In this document: piece by piece, positions 12,801 through 26,777 of the stretch | Numbering within the stretch: position 1 is the first letter of the stretch | How the letters are laid out: each line of letters starts with the position of its first letter | From: Strigamia acuminata | Lineage: Eukaryota; Arthropoda; Chilopoda; Geophilomorpha; Linotaeniidae | Length of the DNA stretch: 64,000 nucleotides | Direction: 5' to 3' | NCBI GenBank assembly: GCA_949358305.1 | Contig: OX442317.1 | Coordinates: 7,816,186 to 7,880,185 of the forward strand | Translations under genes and position numbers: made by a program | Notes under the pieces: generated by a model | What the model saw: only the letters and a program-made list of their open reading frames with translations | Databases searched by the model: none | What the model was told of the DNA's origin: nothing

Positions 12801-15800
12801 TGGGAAATTCCATTTACTAAAAATAAAAAATAAAAAAAAAAACCAAATAAATAAATAAACCTTCAATTTAAAAAAAAAAAAAACTCGAAAATTATATTCC
12901 AAAATCAAAATGATGATTTCGCGGGTCAACTCCATCCCCAATTCGAAAAACCCCACACAATAAACCTCAAATAGAATACCTCGCCCACTTTAAAACAGGT
13001 GTTTATGTCAGCAGTAGTCGAAGAATAAAAAATAGGAGAGAAGACCTCAATTGGAAACTCAGTGAAATTGGATCAGATGTGAATTGGTCGCTTGGCTCAC
13101 TGATTTCATGCTGCGTGACGCATTGTCATAGCAAACAGAACGAAAAACGACGAAGACGAAGAAAAAGAAAGAAAAAAAAGCCGGGAAAAGTGAGTGGGCT
13201 GCATTTGCATCTGTCAAGCCGCCAAGTGACAGTGGGGATTTTCTAATCAAGGCAGAAGCGAGCCCAAGAGGAGCCCGAGACGAGGGCCAACTGTCGAAGA
13301 TGATTGCCCCATGGGATCAAGCGGGCGGCAATCGATGATACACGCACGTGAAAACGAGATTCGAGTGGCGAAAAATTCTCGCTATCGGAAACTTTTCGCC
13401 TACATCTGCCTCTATTTGAAAGATAACGACCCGCTCGCCCTCCCCTTGCATTTTTTCTTCTTCTTTTCTTTTTTATCGCGACAGAAATGACACAGAGCGT
13501 GAAATTATTCACGCGTGTCATCATACTTTTGACGTGTTATCTGAAAAGGATGGCAGAAATCTGATGAAACGTAGTATGGGGGGAAGGAGGCGGACGAAGA
13601 ATAAAGTGAAATTTTGTCTCGTTATTGTACACGGTAAACTCGCGACGAATTTCGAATAAAACTGAATAAATGAGAAAGAAAAGTTTTTTAAAGTGCTTAA
13701 AAATTGATAGGTTTCTATTGTGATTACTTTTTTTTACTTTTACGCAACTGTTTTGTATTTCGTATTTTTAAAGAAACGCATTAAACTTCATATTCGCTTC
13801 AAGTGCTCGTTTCGCACAAAGATGGACGTTTTATTGCGTTCTGCATGTCGGGCATTGGAATTCCAACTTATTTAATTGAGTTAACAAAATTGGGAATCAA
13901 AGTGGAAATTAGCGCAAGATATCTTGGCAATAAAGAGAATATTAAATTCCTTTCTACGTTCGCAAACACGCCCAAAATGGTTCAAAAATATATTTTACAA
14001 TGAAGTTAAATTATTTCTTAATTCTAACTTCTTCATATTGTTTGTGATAATTTCAGCCAATGGCAGTGTTTTATGAAGTTTAAAAACTCCATGACTCCGT
14101 TTAGGGACCTGTGTTTGTGCCAATTGTAAAATCTTTTAACTGTAACTTGTTCTACTATTGCCTTTCTGATACAAATTATTTGTACATTTAAATAATTCAT
14201 TCCATAATACAATTGAAAAAATGCATTTGACAAATAATAGTATTGGGAATGCACTTTACAAAATGTATTACCAATAAAATGTATTATAAAATGCATTCTC
14301 GCAAAACCCAATATATTTTTTAACAAAATGTGTAAAAAAAAAAATGTTCACTCGAACTCTTATTTATTTACATTTTCCTTTTAAATAAACTTCCATGGAA
14401 ATTCAAAGATAAATAAATAACATGAAAACAGATCAATACTCCAAACTTCACCAAAACAAAATTCCAAAAATTAAAAAATTAATTCCTTTCAAAACTTGAC
14501 CGAAAATATCACTGTTGACTTAGTCATCAAATATTGATTGGCATAATCCTAGCAACAAACAATAAAAATCCCGAAAACAAGCACTATTAAAATTCCTTTT
14601 AAATATTGATTAAATGCAAGTATCTCATTCGCGGGCAAATAAAACATAAAGAAGCCAATTCCCTTAACCGGTCAGGAAGAAAAACCACCCAAAAGAGACG
14701 TCATTGTAGAAAAAAATGAAAAATACAAGGAGTGCAGAGAGAAAAGCAAGAGATTGAGTCCATCAACTGGGAGGAAACAAGTCATTCATGGTGCAGCAAA
14801 CACACACGCACAACTAATAAAAGCGCTTCGACCAACCCATGGATGGACAGTAAATATTGGGATATGAGAGAAGCGAAACTGCGATCTGCGCCTATCAACC
14901 ACTGTCATTGCAGTTCACGGCACCACCAAACAAATAAGACATAATTTAAAAAAATAAAAATAAAAAACATTAATAGAAAAAAAAAATTTCTTTGATTTCC
15001 CTCCTTTGTTTATGCATGAAAATGTTCGCATGTCAATTAACATACTCAACTCTGATGGAATTTTTCTTAATGATCACATGATTAATTAATCAATACAATT
15101 ATTACACCGCTCTATCATATTTATATTCGTTTCTCATGTCCAATAGCTTTTTGCAAACAAGAAAAAGGAAAAAAAAAAAGAAAAAAAAACTGCAATGTTT
15201 TATATACCGTGCATTTCAATTTAAGTTGCAATAAAAACGCTCTTGAAAGGAATTTTAACAACATTCTGAACAAATTAAAATCCAACAACTGACTACCTCC
15301 TTGCACTAACTGTTTGTTTTATGGGTTTGTCAACCTAGAGCAACTGCCATTTAATTTTGACATAAAAATACAGAATATTTATTAGTCGGCTCATGAACCC
15401 GCGTTTTTCACTAGCCCCAGAAGAAATGTTCTCAAGAATCATCAGGGGATTAGGGACTTTACTGTTCCAATGTGAGCTCGAGCGAATCTCATCTCAAACA
15501 TGCGCCATCTTTAACCATTTTGGCAGCAAAGAAATGCAATTTAGTCATAAGTGCAACTTCTTCCAACAAACCTACAGCACATGAAATCCGCAGGATATCC
15601 TTAGGACGTCCGTGATATTTGTTTGGGACTTGGAAATGCACTCCTATTACACTTTCCGAACTCCTGGCTTCCATAAACTATTTTGTTGACAAAACTTGCA
15701 TGTTTAAGCTCGTGCTAACCGCAATCCATAAATGCGCAAACTATTTATTATTTACGTCGCAGCCAGGCCAACAATTAAATCTTTCTATATTATTAAAATT

Positions 15801-18800
15801 AGTTCGCTTTACGCTAATTATACACTTCCGGTTCTTTGTTTCTACTTTCAAGGGACTTCTGGTGTTTGGCAGAGCCGGATTAAGGGATGCCAGGGGAGCA
15901 AATTCCCCGATGCCCACTATTAGACGGTATGTGTACAAAATGCCCATTTTTAAACAAGAAAATGCATATTTTTTACATGAAAATGCATATTTTTTACATG
16001 AAAATGCATATTTTTTACATGAAAATGCATATTTTTTACATGAAAATGCATATTTTTTACATGAAAATGCATATTTTTTACATGAAAATGCATATTTTTT
16101 ACATGAAAATGCATATTTTTTACATGAAAATGCATATTTTTTACATGAAAATGCATATTTTTTACATGAAAATGCATTATTTCACCAAAAAATACATTTT
16201 TATGCGTGTAAATGCATTGTTTTACGTGTAAACGTACGGTAAATGCATTGTTTTACGTGTAAACGTACGGTAAATGCATTGTTTGGCCTGTAAATGCATT
16301 GTTTGGCCTGTAAATGCATTGTTTTGCACGTACATGCAATTTTTCAGCTCAAAATTCCAACAAAAATGCATTTTCCCGCTTGCAAATGCATTTTATTTGC
16401 TTGAAAATGTTGTGAAGATGTCATTTCTGAATACTTATGACAGAACAGAATTTTGTTCTGGAGAGCCCCTCTCTCAGCCATTTTTTATTTGTTGAAACCT
16501 CGAGAACATACAAATCCGCTCCTGATTCATGCCCCAGTCAGAAGTTTTCCGGACCCCCGGACCCTTAACAGACCCTGACCATTGAGACCCCCACCTAACT
16601 ATCGACAGACAATAAAATTTACCCTTTTAACTCAAACTCGCCAATCAGATCTAATTAAACGTCATAAAAATGCTTTAGTTTACGTTGCACTTTGCCAAAC
16701 TAAACTCACCCACTTAAGATTCACAAAAGCTTCGATTGCCCGTTCGTGATTCGAATTTAATTACTGGTCTTTCAGCCACAAACCAATCAGAATGTTAAAA
16801 AGTTAATAAATAATTAGCACAACCCGCGTGGCAAAACGCCAAAAAAGTGTCGAAAACTTGTCTGTTACAGCGTGTAAAATAAGAAACCCACCACTGCCCG
16901 TTAATCACTCTCCCTCGCGTCCCTCCATCTCTTTGCACGCGAACCCCCAGAGATAGTTAATGAAGTGAATAACCATGCTACTAGTTTACGGGTCGAGTGA
17001 ACTGCCCACCGAGCGAGTGTAATTACGCTCGAGATGCTTGCCGTCCTTCATCAAAGACTAAAAGACGAAAATCGACTCCTTTTTCAAAGTCTACTTACGA
17101 GGCGGGGCATTTGTCGACGTTGCAGGGTCTTGTTCTCGACGGAGGTTTCTTGGATAAGTCACAAAGCCTTTCGTCCACTTCCTCACCAGTTCTCTTGTTC
17201 TTACACACGGCTTTTATCCGTTGAGCACCTGCGAAGATATAAAAATCAATACGTTTTCTCGAAGAAAAAGAAAAAAGAAAAAAATATTTTTTTTTGGTTT
17301 AAATTTTGATGGTATCGCGTGGAAAATCGATTTTAATCAACTAACACGAAAAATTATAATACAAAATGAAATTTTTAACTTTTCTATTCTATTAAAGTTG
17401 AATTTCACCTCAAGGAAACTCGAGAAACTCAAAAAAATAATTTTTTTTTTTTTTTTTAAATTATTTCCACAAAATTCTTGTTTTCTTAAGTTTTAATAAA
17501 GAAAACATTCAATTGAAGGTTCGCCATGCACCGGGGGTCTGTGTTTGGCCTTTTAGTCGCTGAAACAAGCCCCAGAAGATCAACAACAGCAGTTTAATTC
17601 GACCCAATTCTACAATACGACCTTTACACGTGATCATTTGTTCGAAATATTTTTTTTCTCCTAGAAAATTACTTGGATTGGAAACATCCATGTTGTACAA
17701 TAACAAACAACGTAATCTGTTTTGTATTTACAACTTCATCACATCATTTATATCACTCAGGGTAATTGATGAACAAAAAAAAGCGCTTCTTCCTTAAAAG
17801 GAAATGGCAATCATTTGACAAAACAAACAAAACGACCCACCCAGAAGTTTCAAATGCCTGAATCATTACTAATCGGGAACACATGGTCATTCATTCAGCA
17901 CAAAACTGACCATCCCCGAATGACACTTTTCCGATTACGCATTAAAATAAACATGATGCTGCCCCTGGAATTTCCACCACGCAATGCTTCACCGCCTCAC
18001 ACTTTACGCTAGCAAACATTAGGCGCATTTTCTATTTCAAATTGTGAAGAACCGGTTATAAAAACTTGATTATACAATCGGTTTTTGACTTTGAACAAGT
18101 TGTTTCTAATAAATCTTAAGCACATCCAGTTACAACTTAAATGTTTTAAAATAAAACAACATATGATAGCAATAGCCAATAGCAGGTGCTGAAGAGATAA
18201 TTCACTTCTAACAAGTGATTTTAATTTTACTAAATTTTAATCCTCTGGTTTATGATGTAACAAAAGGTCATATCCTGTTTGCAGAAGTCATTTCAGATGT
18301 AAAAGTCAATTCGTCTTTGGAAGTTTGAATGCACCTAATGGCACGTAAAAGTGTGTCCAGATAAGTGATACAAAAAACTCTCCAAATCAGATTCCTAGCC
18401 GAACTTTGAAATAGCTGAATCATTTCCTGGTCAAAACGTGATTGATACTCTTCATCAGGATGTGATTTATCACCAGAATTACTATCCCCCCAAAAAAATA
18501 TGGCACCGGACCGTCAACCCATTTGGACCCCGCAAATAAACCGCTTTAGACGACCATTGCAAAACTCCAACATCGACAGACATGTGGTCAGTAAAAATTG
18601 GACTGGTGAGCCAGGTGGCAATTAAACCCAATTACCGCTCCCCACCTAGCAGTTTTCTTCCTTTGCCAGTCTACTAATAATTGGACAAGCCATAAGTGGC
18701 ATCATTTATTTGTCGACGATATACACTTCGCTCGAAGATCGATAGACTGGAATAAGATATTATCACTCACCTCCCCCGCAAGTCGCTGAACACGAAGACG

Positions 18801-21800
18801 TGGCCGTTTCTTCCCAGAAGAAATTAGGCTTAACACACGAGGAATCATCACCTCCGCAGATACCGCACGCGTCTACCTTCTTCGTGGACCCCAATTGCAA
18901 ATCGCAACCCACAGGCTTGAAAAAAAGCAAAAAATAAATAAAAAATAAAACACACACACCATTAGTTCAAAGTTAAACAAGGAAAGAAAATCGGTTCGCT
19001 TTACACAAATTTCCAATCTTTCGTCCTCAATCTTATCTATCTTCCGTATAAGATGTATGGAACTTTTCTTTTCGTTTTTCCATCCTCTTTTTCTCGCAGG
19101 AAAAGCGAAAGCTGCTCCAAGAGTTTTTCTCCACGGCTTGTCTCCCGACGAGACAAAGGCAATTAATCATTGGCTTGTCGATAGTTTGGAGTGGGGGGGT
19201 TCGTAAGCCACGTGATCCATGACTTTTCATCTTTGCGTTCCATTAGTTTCCAATCACTAAAAAAGGGCTTTAGTGCGGGGCAAGAGGCTTTCGTCTGCTG
19301 CCAAAATGCCTTCAAACTGTGCCAATCCACTTCATATTTCCTCTCTATGTGAGATTACACGCTGTGCACTCACCATTTTCCCAACTGACACGACTTGAAA
19401 TGGCGCGTAAAACACTATCTCCTCTCCTCCCAGCCCCTTCCTTTCACTTTTTGATAGCTTGCTTAAACCTTTCGCAACAACAAATCTCACCTGGCATTTT
19501 CCATTGATGCACATATCTAACGATCCGTCCCGACAGCGCGTTCCATCCAGCACTTTCGGGGCCAGTTGTGTCACGAGGGTTTGTCCTACCACTCTGCAAG
19601 AAAGGGCGCACGGCTCTTGGGAATCGTAATGAGGCTCCCACTCGTATAGTCTGCCTTGGTACGGAATGTCATTGTAGGACGAACACTGCTGCACCCTGAA
19701 ATCCGTCGGCTCAGGACAAGACTGCAACAATTGCAATACAAAAACATAAATATAAAACCACGAAATCAAGGGGCGCCCCCTGGCGGAACTTTCTTAAACA
19801 TCATTTATTTGTTATTCATACGATTAGTATTTTGCTTCATTACTTCGCAAAATTTACAATTTTACGTACAAATTTAATCGAAAAATCGATTAATAGATTC
19901 CTCACCTGCATGTTACAGATCATATAGCGAATCCCTTCGCCCCGACATCCCTGTCTTGCATTACATCTTCGCAATTGATGAGCGGCTCCACCGTCGCAAG
20001 TCCTTGAACACGTGGTCCATTCGCTCCACGCTGACCACCCAGTTTCAATCTCGGCTCGTTTCTCATACTGCAATAAAAGAAGAATAAAAATAGAAAAATA
20101 GAAATAAAATCAATTGCAATCTCCATCGACCATAGAAATCGATGGCGAGCAGATTGCGCACAAATTTAAACAAATAAAATTAATTGTAATCATTTTATTT
20201 ATTCCTCGCCATCATTTGCCGTTTGCCCCATCCATCCATCCATTCCCATCTCCATGAACTGCGCCCATTTTATACCTCGCTTACTTAATTCCACCTTATC
20301 GAGTTTCTCCGCAAAACGATCGTCCAGAGACAAGAGAAAAGTGATGCCAGTGCCATCGGTGGCCATCCCGTGCCCATCAGTAGTCAAGGGAGCCGTTCGC
20401 AAAAATCCACTGGAGACTCGTGATGATAAGAATTCGTGGCTCCATTACTAATTCGCATGCTCCTGTCCACAGTTTGGTCACAGATCAGGGGTCATTGATA
20501 TTTTTGATAAATGTGCTTTATCGTCCAAGTCGTTAAACGGCAAAATGAAGCATTCGCCGCGTTATCTGAGCGTTGCGTACGTTATCTCGCTGTATTTTGC
20601 TGTGTGCACAATTATAGCGTGAGTTGTTAAGATAAAAATCGACTTTTTATTGCACACAAGCAACAAAAATCACATCAGTGGCCGTTTTCGGCTCTTTTCT
20701 CTTCCAGTTCTGAAAATCAAGTCGAGAAGTCGATGGGAAAAGTTAAGTGGTGCGTGCTAATTAACAAATTGAAGGTTCGTTCGGATGACTCCAGTTTCGT
20801 TCTGTGCGTAAACAATGTCGTTCTTCTTTTCAGAACTTTTCGTAATGAGTCCATGCTATTGAACTCTGTGTGCGCATAAAAAAATAATAACAACATATGA
20901 TATAGTTGTCCATGTATTAATAAATAATAAAAAAAAAATAAAAATAAAACAAACAAAAAAAGGAAAAAAAAATCGATATTTCTAAAATTGTCAATAAATT
21001 TTCCGCTTCAATTTTCCATGCAAACCAGTCAGAAATTTGACAGTTGAGGTGAACAAAAATTCCAGCACCAAATCGAATTTGCAGGATTATCAAGTTAGTT
21101 CTGATGTATTGAACTCGGATCCAAACGCAATTAAATTATTAATAAATTTTCAGAATTTCATGGATGAAAATAGAAAAAACGTCTTTCAATAATTGAAAAT
21201 ATAAAAATCACCAAAAAAAAAAAACACATTTATTTTTAAAATAATTTTTAAAAGATATTATTTTGGCGATTTTAAACCGGAACAGTATTCCGGAGATTTC
21301 CGACTTACTTTCACCCCTGATTTATTTTCGAACAGTTCATTCAAGTTGACTTGATGAATTGTTATTGTAAGACACGAAACATTTACATACGAAATTTACT
21401 GTTGATCGCGCAGCGCTGCCCCTGGGACTTCACCGCACTACCCAATAAATTCGTCTAATTTAATACGTTACATCAAAATCTCTTATTTATTAAATACTTC
21501 CATCCTTTCAAAAACCTCCAATTTATCATCCAGCGTGACAATAACCCGCCTAAACACCCTAATCTTACATCAATCTGATTTCAAATGATTTATGATACAA
21601 TCAAATAAGAATTACACCATTACAAGCGACTATCTTATCTTTTTCCTTCTCCTAAGCATCTTTACACCACCCCACACGCCCAATTTAGGCTTAGTCACTC
21701 TCCACCAACAGATATCCCAACAACAACAACAAAAAAAGAACTGACATTGACACGAGTTAAGTCCGGCCCCACTATTTAATGCATGAAGCTGTCTTGCAGT

Positions 21801-24800
21801 TTTGTACACATTGTCATTGAAGTTAGATTAGAGATTGATAAATTAATCCTGCCATTCCTTCGACTATTGATCTCTTTCACCCTCTTTGGACGATCATCTT
21901 CACTGAAGTGCTTCTCTATCACAAACTTTTTTCCCCTCATAAGTAGGTGGAAGATGCACTTTTTTCTTTCTTTTCTTTTTCTTTTTCTTTTGTGCACTCA
22001 CTTGTTTGATTAATGGCATAGCTAACTTCACTTAGCCGGGATAAATAACCGTAATGTTTTGCAAGTAAACTTGCTTTTATTAGGGCTAAAAGAAATGTAT
22101 GTGTGTGTGTTTTTCTTTTTATCCCTCTTTAGATCAGCTAAACTTGTTTTAATGACTTAACTATTGCATGGTGCTGCAAAAAGAAATTACTTTGCAGTGT
22201 ATGGACGTCTCCTTAAGCTAAAAGCGCCAACTTGCAAACCCCTATCCTCAAGAAATGGTTTTTTTTACGAGTGGCCCAAAGCACCCAAAAGCCAAACTTT
22301 GAACATTGTAACGACTTTGTGTGTTTTACAACTTCCGACAGTCAAATACTTTGCTCTTCACCTCCTTCTGCGACGGCAAAATCGTAATCCTCAACAAAAA
22401 AAAATTTATTATGAAGAGGCCGATGGTAATATACGACGTCAAAATAAACACTTTCAACTTCCAGTCGTAACGCAACGTTAAAAGATGCGCCGAAAAAAAA
22501 ATATCGCATTTTTGCCCCCTTGAGCTTCGCTGCACACCACGAACAAATAAAATTTTAAAAATAAAAAAAAATTACTGAGTGCGGATCAATCAATTTATTT
22601 CTGGAGGAAAACTTTTCGACCACACCATTGGTATGTGGCCAGTGGTGGCACAAAGGGCGCATTGACCATACTATTGGTTGGGGTTGGGGTTGGTCTACAC
22701 TTAGAAGTAAACAGTAATTGCACCAACGCATAACCACTTTTAGCAAATGGCTTTTGTTTATTCTGCAACTCCCATTCGAGTCCCATCCACTGATATTGGG
22801 GGTTGGATAGAAAATATCAATTATTTTCCAAACGTAAGGACTTGCGTACAAATGAAACTGCGTTGTGGTAATGGCAACGCAAATTGCCGTTGTTTCCTTC
22901 GGTCGTTTTGATATTTCGATATAAATGTAAACAAGCTGAAGGCACTTAAAATCGGGCTTTGGATAATTGGAAAATTAAAAATATAAAATAAATAAATAAA
23001 TAAATTTAAACTCGTGAATTGGCCGCACCAAAAATGCCTGGCTCCTGTCATTCAAATTTTCTCGGTCAATTTCGAATAAAAAAAAATAAAAAATAAAAAA
23101 ACCGGGGGAAATTCGCCAAAATGAAGTCAATTGACTTGACAAAATCGATCAAATATAAATTTTTTTTTACCCCACATTGAAATGAACCATTCCCCACTTG
23201 GACAGTAGTTTTCTCTCGTGATGTCTCGCCATTCGGATGCATTGGGCGATTATGGAGCAAGTAAGCAATCCATCAAAACAAATTCTGAATTACACTGTTG
23301 GCCCTGCACGAGTTCATTCTTATTGATCTTTGCCTGCCCAGATACAAATGCCACAACAGATAATACAATTTCCTTTCAATTACAAAAAAAAAATAGATTT
23401 TTATTCGAAAAAATGAATTTATTCCGGGTTAAAACGTTACTTTTGGACACCAAATTCCAGTTTCAACCTGTGTTGACATTGTAGTGGATTTGTATCAGCC
23501 TGGGATTCAAACTCAGACCTTCTAAGCTCAAACTGTCAGCAGAGTGCTCTCATACTCAACAAGCAGTCCACAGCGTATTGACATGGAAGATATCTAGATG
23601 CCCTGATAAAGCCACACAATGTCCAATAAACTGACCCGCACTTAAAGTTCACAATGTCAAGATCTTGTTATATTGTGTGGAATCTGCGGATATCCACACA
23701 CAATGCAACAAAAGACCGAGGAATGAGCTATGGGGTGGAGGCTTTTTCGCGGCCTTTTATTTATTTCGCTGTCTGCATGGATCACCATGCTTTTATCCAC
23801 ACAAAACTTGATTTTACAGCTACTTTAAATTCTTGTCAATACGGAGGCAAACAATAGCTGCATTCCAAATGTTATTTAGACTTGTTTAAACATTTCCTTT
23901 AAAACAACATTTAGAAACTAAACTCAAAATTCCACATGTAAATTCGATATTTATTTCATCTTGTCCACTTATTTTACGTTTTTTTTTTCAATCTAACATA
24001 AAAATGGCGGCCTAAATTAATGTTTAGGTTACACTGCGCATGCGCACAAATTTATTAAGCGTCTATTTCAATGCGCACATCTCAAACACGAATTTAAAAA
24101 ATTGAGATTCTCAGTTGTCTGAAGTTATAACGCAAAATATAAATTATATAACGAGGCAATAAATGTTGTTAACTATAATAAAACTGTAAATATAATTAAA
24201 TTTTTGGGTGCTTCAACTCTTAACGATAAACCATTGGGGTAGCTCAGAGAAGAAAGCGTCCATTAATGGCGCTAAAATTTAACAGAATTTTTCTACCAAA
24301 GGCCTTTCGATCTTGCGGAGAAATTTAAAACAAAACTATTTAACTGCGTTTAACTAATTGTTAATTCGTGTTTAAATTTATTGCAATTTTTGTGAGTGTT
24401 TGGACGGACGCCACGTGGTCAGGGGAGGGCCACGAGGTGCTGGACGCAACACACACAATGATTAAATCCACGAAATACACAAAAGACACAAGTTTAGGTT
24501 TTGGTTATTGCTTTATTGTTGTCTAGGGGTATGATATGGTGTTCAGGAATAAACTAAACTCCGTCTAGACCGTGCATTTAGACGGGTTTAAATCAAATAA
24601 CCAGACAAGATGACTTATTTATCACCCAACTGCTACTGTAGTCACTCTAGCCTCTTCGCATCTGTTTCGCTTAAAAACATAATAAGTAATAAATGATCCT
24701 TGCGAGTTCAATTGGTCGATTTTGCAGTGACAGTTTGACAGTTGATCAATAAGTAAGTTAAGCATCGCTTAAGAATAAGACAAACAGCATTATTCACCAA

Positions 24801-26746
24801 AAAGTAAACTCATTATTCCTCGCTGGATCATGTTGAATATGATAGGCATCATGAATATAAATTAAAAAAAAGAAAAGACCTCATTTCTAGAGCCCATCAT
24901 TTCACTTTATGAAATAATAATGACAGAAAGAAAGTCGTATTATGTTGTTGGCTTTTTTATTTCTTTTTTTCCACTCTACTCACCATGTTGAAAGCTCTTA
25001 TAGACTATTAAATGCACAGTTTCAAATGAAACGACCTCCTAAAATAGTTGATTTGTGACTAGCCCTTTTTATGCCTTAACCCATCCCTTTGTGTGACAAC
25101 GCGATTCAACCTTCTATAAAACACCAGTTACTCACCGGTTCCTCCTCCTCGTCCACCGACGCAGTATCCATCGCGAATTGGTTGAATGAATCATCCATAC
25201 ACCAGAGGACGTTGGCTAACTGAAAAGAGAACAAATAAAACTACAATAACAACAAAAAAGCAGCAAAGAAAACATCAGGTGTGTTCAATTCTTGAAGGAA
25301 AGTCACTTTCCTTCCTTTTAGGAGGCGGAAGTGACGCTTTTTACGTCAAAATTAAAAATTGATCTCGATCTTCTTTCCTCACTTTCTTTGTCAGTTTTGT
25401 TGGAAATCATTGGAAAGAATTTGCCCCAATTCGTAATGTTTCTTTATTCGCCCACGTCTTGCGCGACCTGCATGCGTTGGTGTCCAAAACGGAAGTGTCC
25501 AAGTCACGTTCTGGGTCGCGAGATTACAAGAACTCCCCCTGGTGGAAGACCCTCATTCGAGATTTGCATATTGGATCCAGGTGACACTCAAAATATAAAC
25601 AACAACTTTCAAACAACGCGCATGCGCACACCGTAAACTGTTCTTTGGTGTCTGTGTTTCTCAGGAAGTTGAGAGCGAATTAATGTGCGACTGCCATTTT
25701 TGATGAATGACAACAAGAATGCCTTTATTACAGGTTACCATACAGGCGGCGCTGAGACGGTCAACGTCACAATATATGACAACGGTCAAGAATGACCAAT
25801 GGAACAATAAAAACACCAATGCGCATGCTCTGCTTTTTGTCAAATGATTTAGCATTCATTCAAAAGTCACTTTTTCAAAAGAAAGAAAAGAAAAAGTGAC
25901 TTTTCTTCTCGTGAATTGTACGCACGCATTAAAAACATCCAGATTTCCGGGCTTTGCTTGCAACTCAGCACCGAATCAATGCACCACGGTCTAAATTACC
26001 CTCGCGTTTGATATGCCCCTATAAACATGATGTACAAGGGGCAGCACACCTCATGCACCCTCTAATCAGCAGCCATTAACTCGTTAACCTGATGGCTCAT
26101 TTAGGACGTGCTCTAGAGACGCCCTTTTATTCGCTCAATTGACCTCGCATCCACAACTCCTGTCAAGACCTCTGTATAGGAGCCAGGCTCAGATTAAATC
26201 TAGGGGCAAAAAACGTTGAAAATAAGCGAGAATTATGCCAATTACTTACGGAAAGCGCGAATAATAAATATGATTATCACTAAGTTTATTAATAAGCGCA
26301 AAACTAACCTTAGCTGACTTTAAACTTTTGTGTTCTATGCGAGCCCTAACCGAGGGGGGCATAATGTATTTGCAGGAAAAGCGCCTTCGCAGAGGACGGA
26401 ACAGACGGGGGGATGGGAGGTAGGGGAATACTCTTCAGGGATGCTCTGCAATCGTTGGAATTTATGAGCAAATGCTGATAGGATTAATGCAGCAGACAAA
26501 TTGAGGAATAGCTTTCTTCTGGTCATAAAATGTGCCATGGGAAGAAAAAGTCAGAAACAGAAAGAGAAGAGAAGAGAAGAGAAGATGGAACAAAAAATGT
26601 TTGGATTAAATTAAAAGTACAAAAACTTAGGAAAGTTTGTTTTTCCATTCGGGACTTGATGCAACCAAGATTCAAAGTAGAAAAAATGCTTTAAAAATAA
26701 AATCATCATAATTGTATTGTAAATAATACAAATAATTATATAAATC

Positions 26747-26777
<31 letters not shown>

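Larger units (their letters stand above)
12093..17098. other. ADAMTSL intron 6 (5.0 kb)
   Basis: No coding exon found. Holds the dispersed repeat at 13994-14190 with MITE-like flanks, poly-A rich stretches (12820-12890, 15170-15190), and the possible transposon 15870-16524 with its 21-bp array. The remainder shows nothing recognisable. Confidence 0.6.
20068..25135. other. ADAMTSL intron 2 (5.1 kb)
   Basis: Apart from the exon-like segments at 20276-20409 and 20545-20879, no coding evidence. A degenerate tRNA-like block around 23490-23560 (gggattcaaactcagacc) was not strong enough to call. Poly-A and TAAA tracts occur at 20925-20975 and 22980-23005. Confidence 0.55.

Noticed and set aside
15619-16242. 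207-codon plus-strand open frame
   Set aside because: More than a third of it is the 21-bp array, and the rest is unremarkable intron sequence.
20708-20879. Transferrin-like start (KVKWCV after a signal peptide)
   Set aside because: Only a six-residue resemblance; no iron-ligand or other transferrin motifs follow on the plus strand.
23221-23260. Short plus-strand ATG exon MSRHSDALGDYGA with GTAAGC donor
   Set aside because: Forty bases with no partner exon; the minus strand is equally open, so no strand is supported.
23480-23575. tRNA-like sequence with gggattcaaactcagacc
   Set aside because: Could not be folded into a complete cloverleaf by eye; at most a degenerate tRNA-derived fragment.
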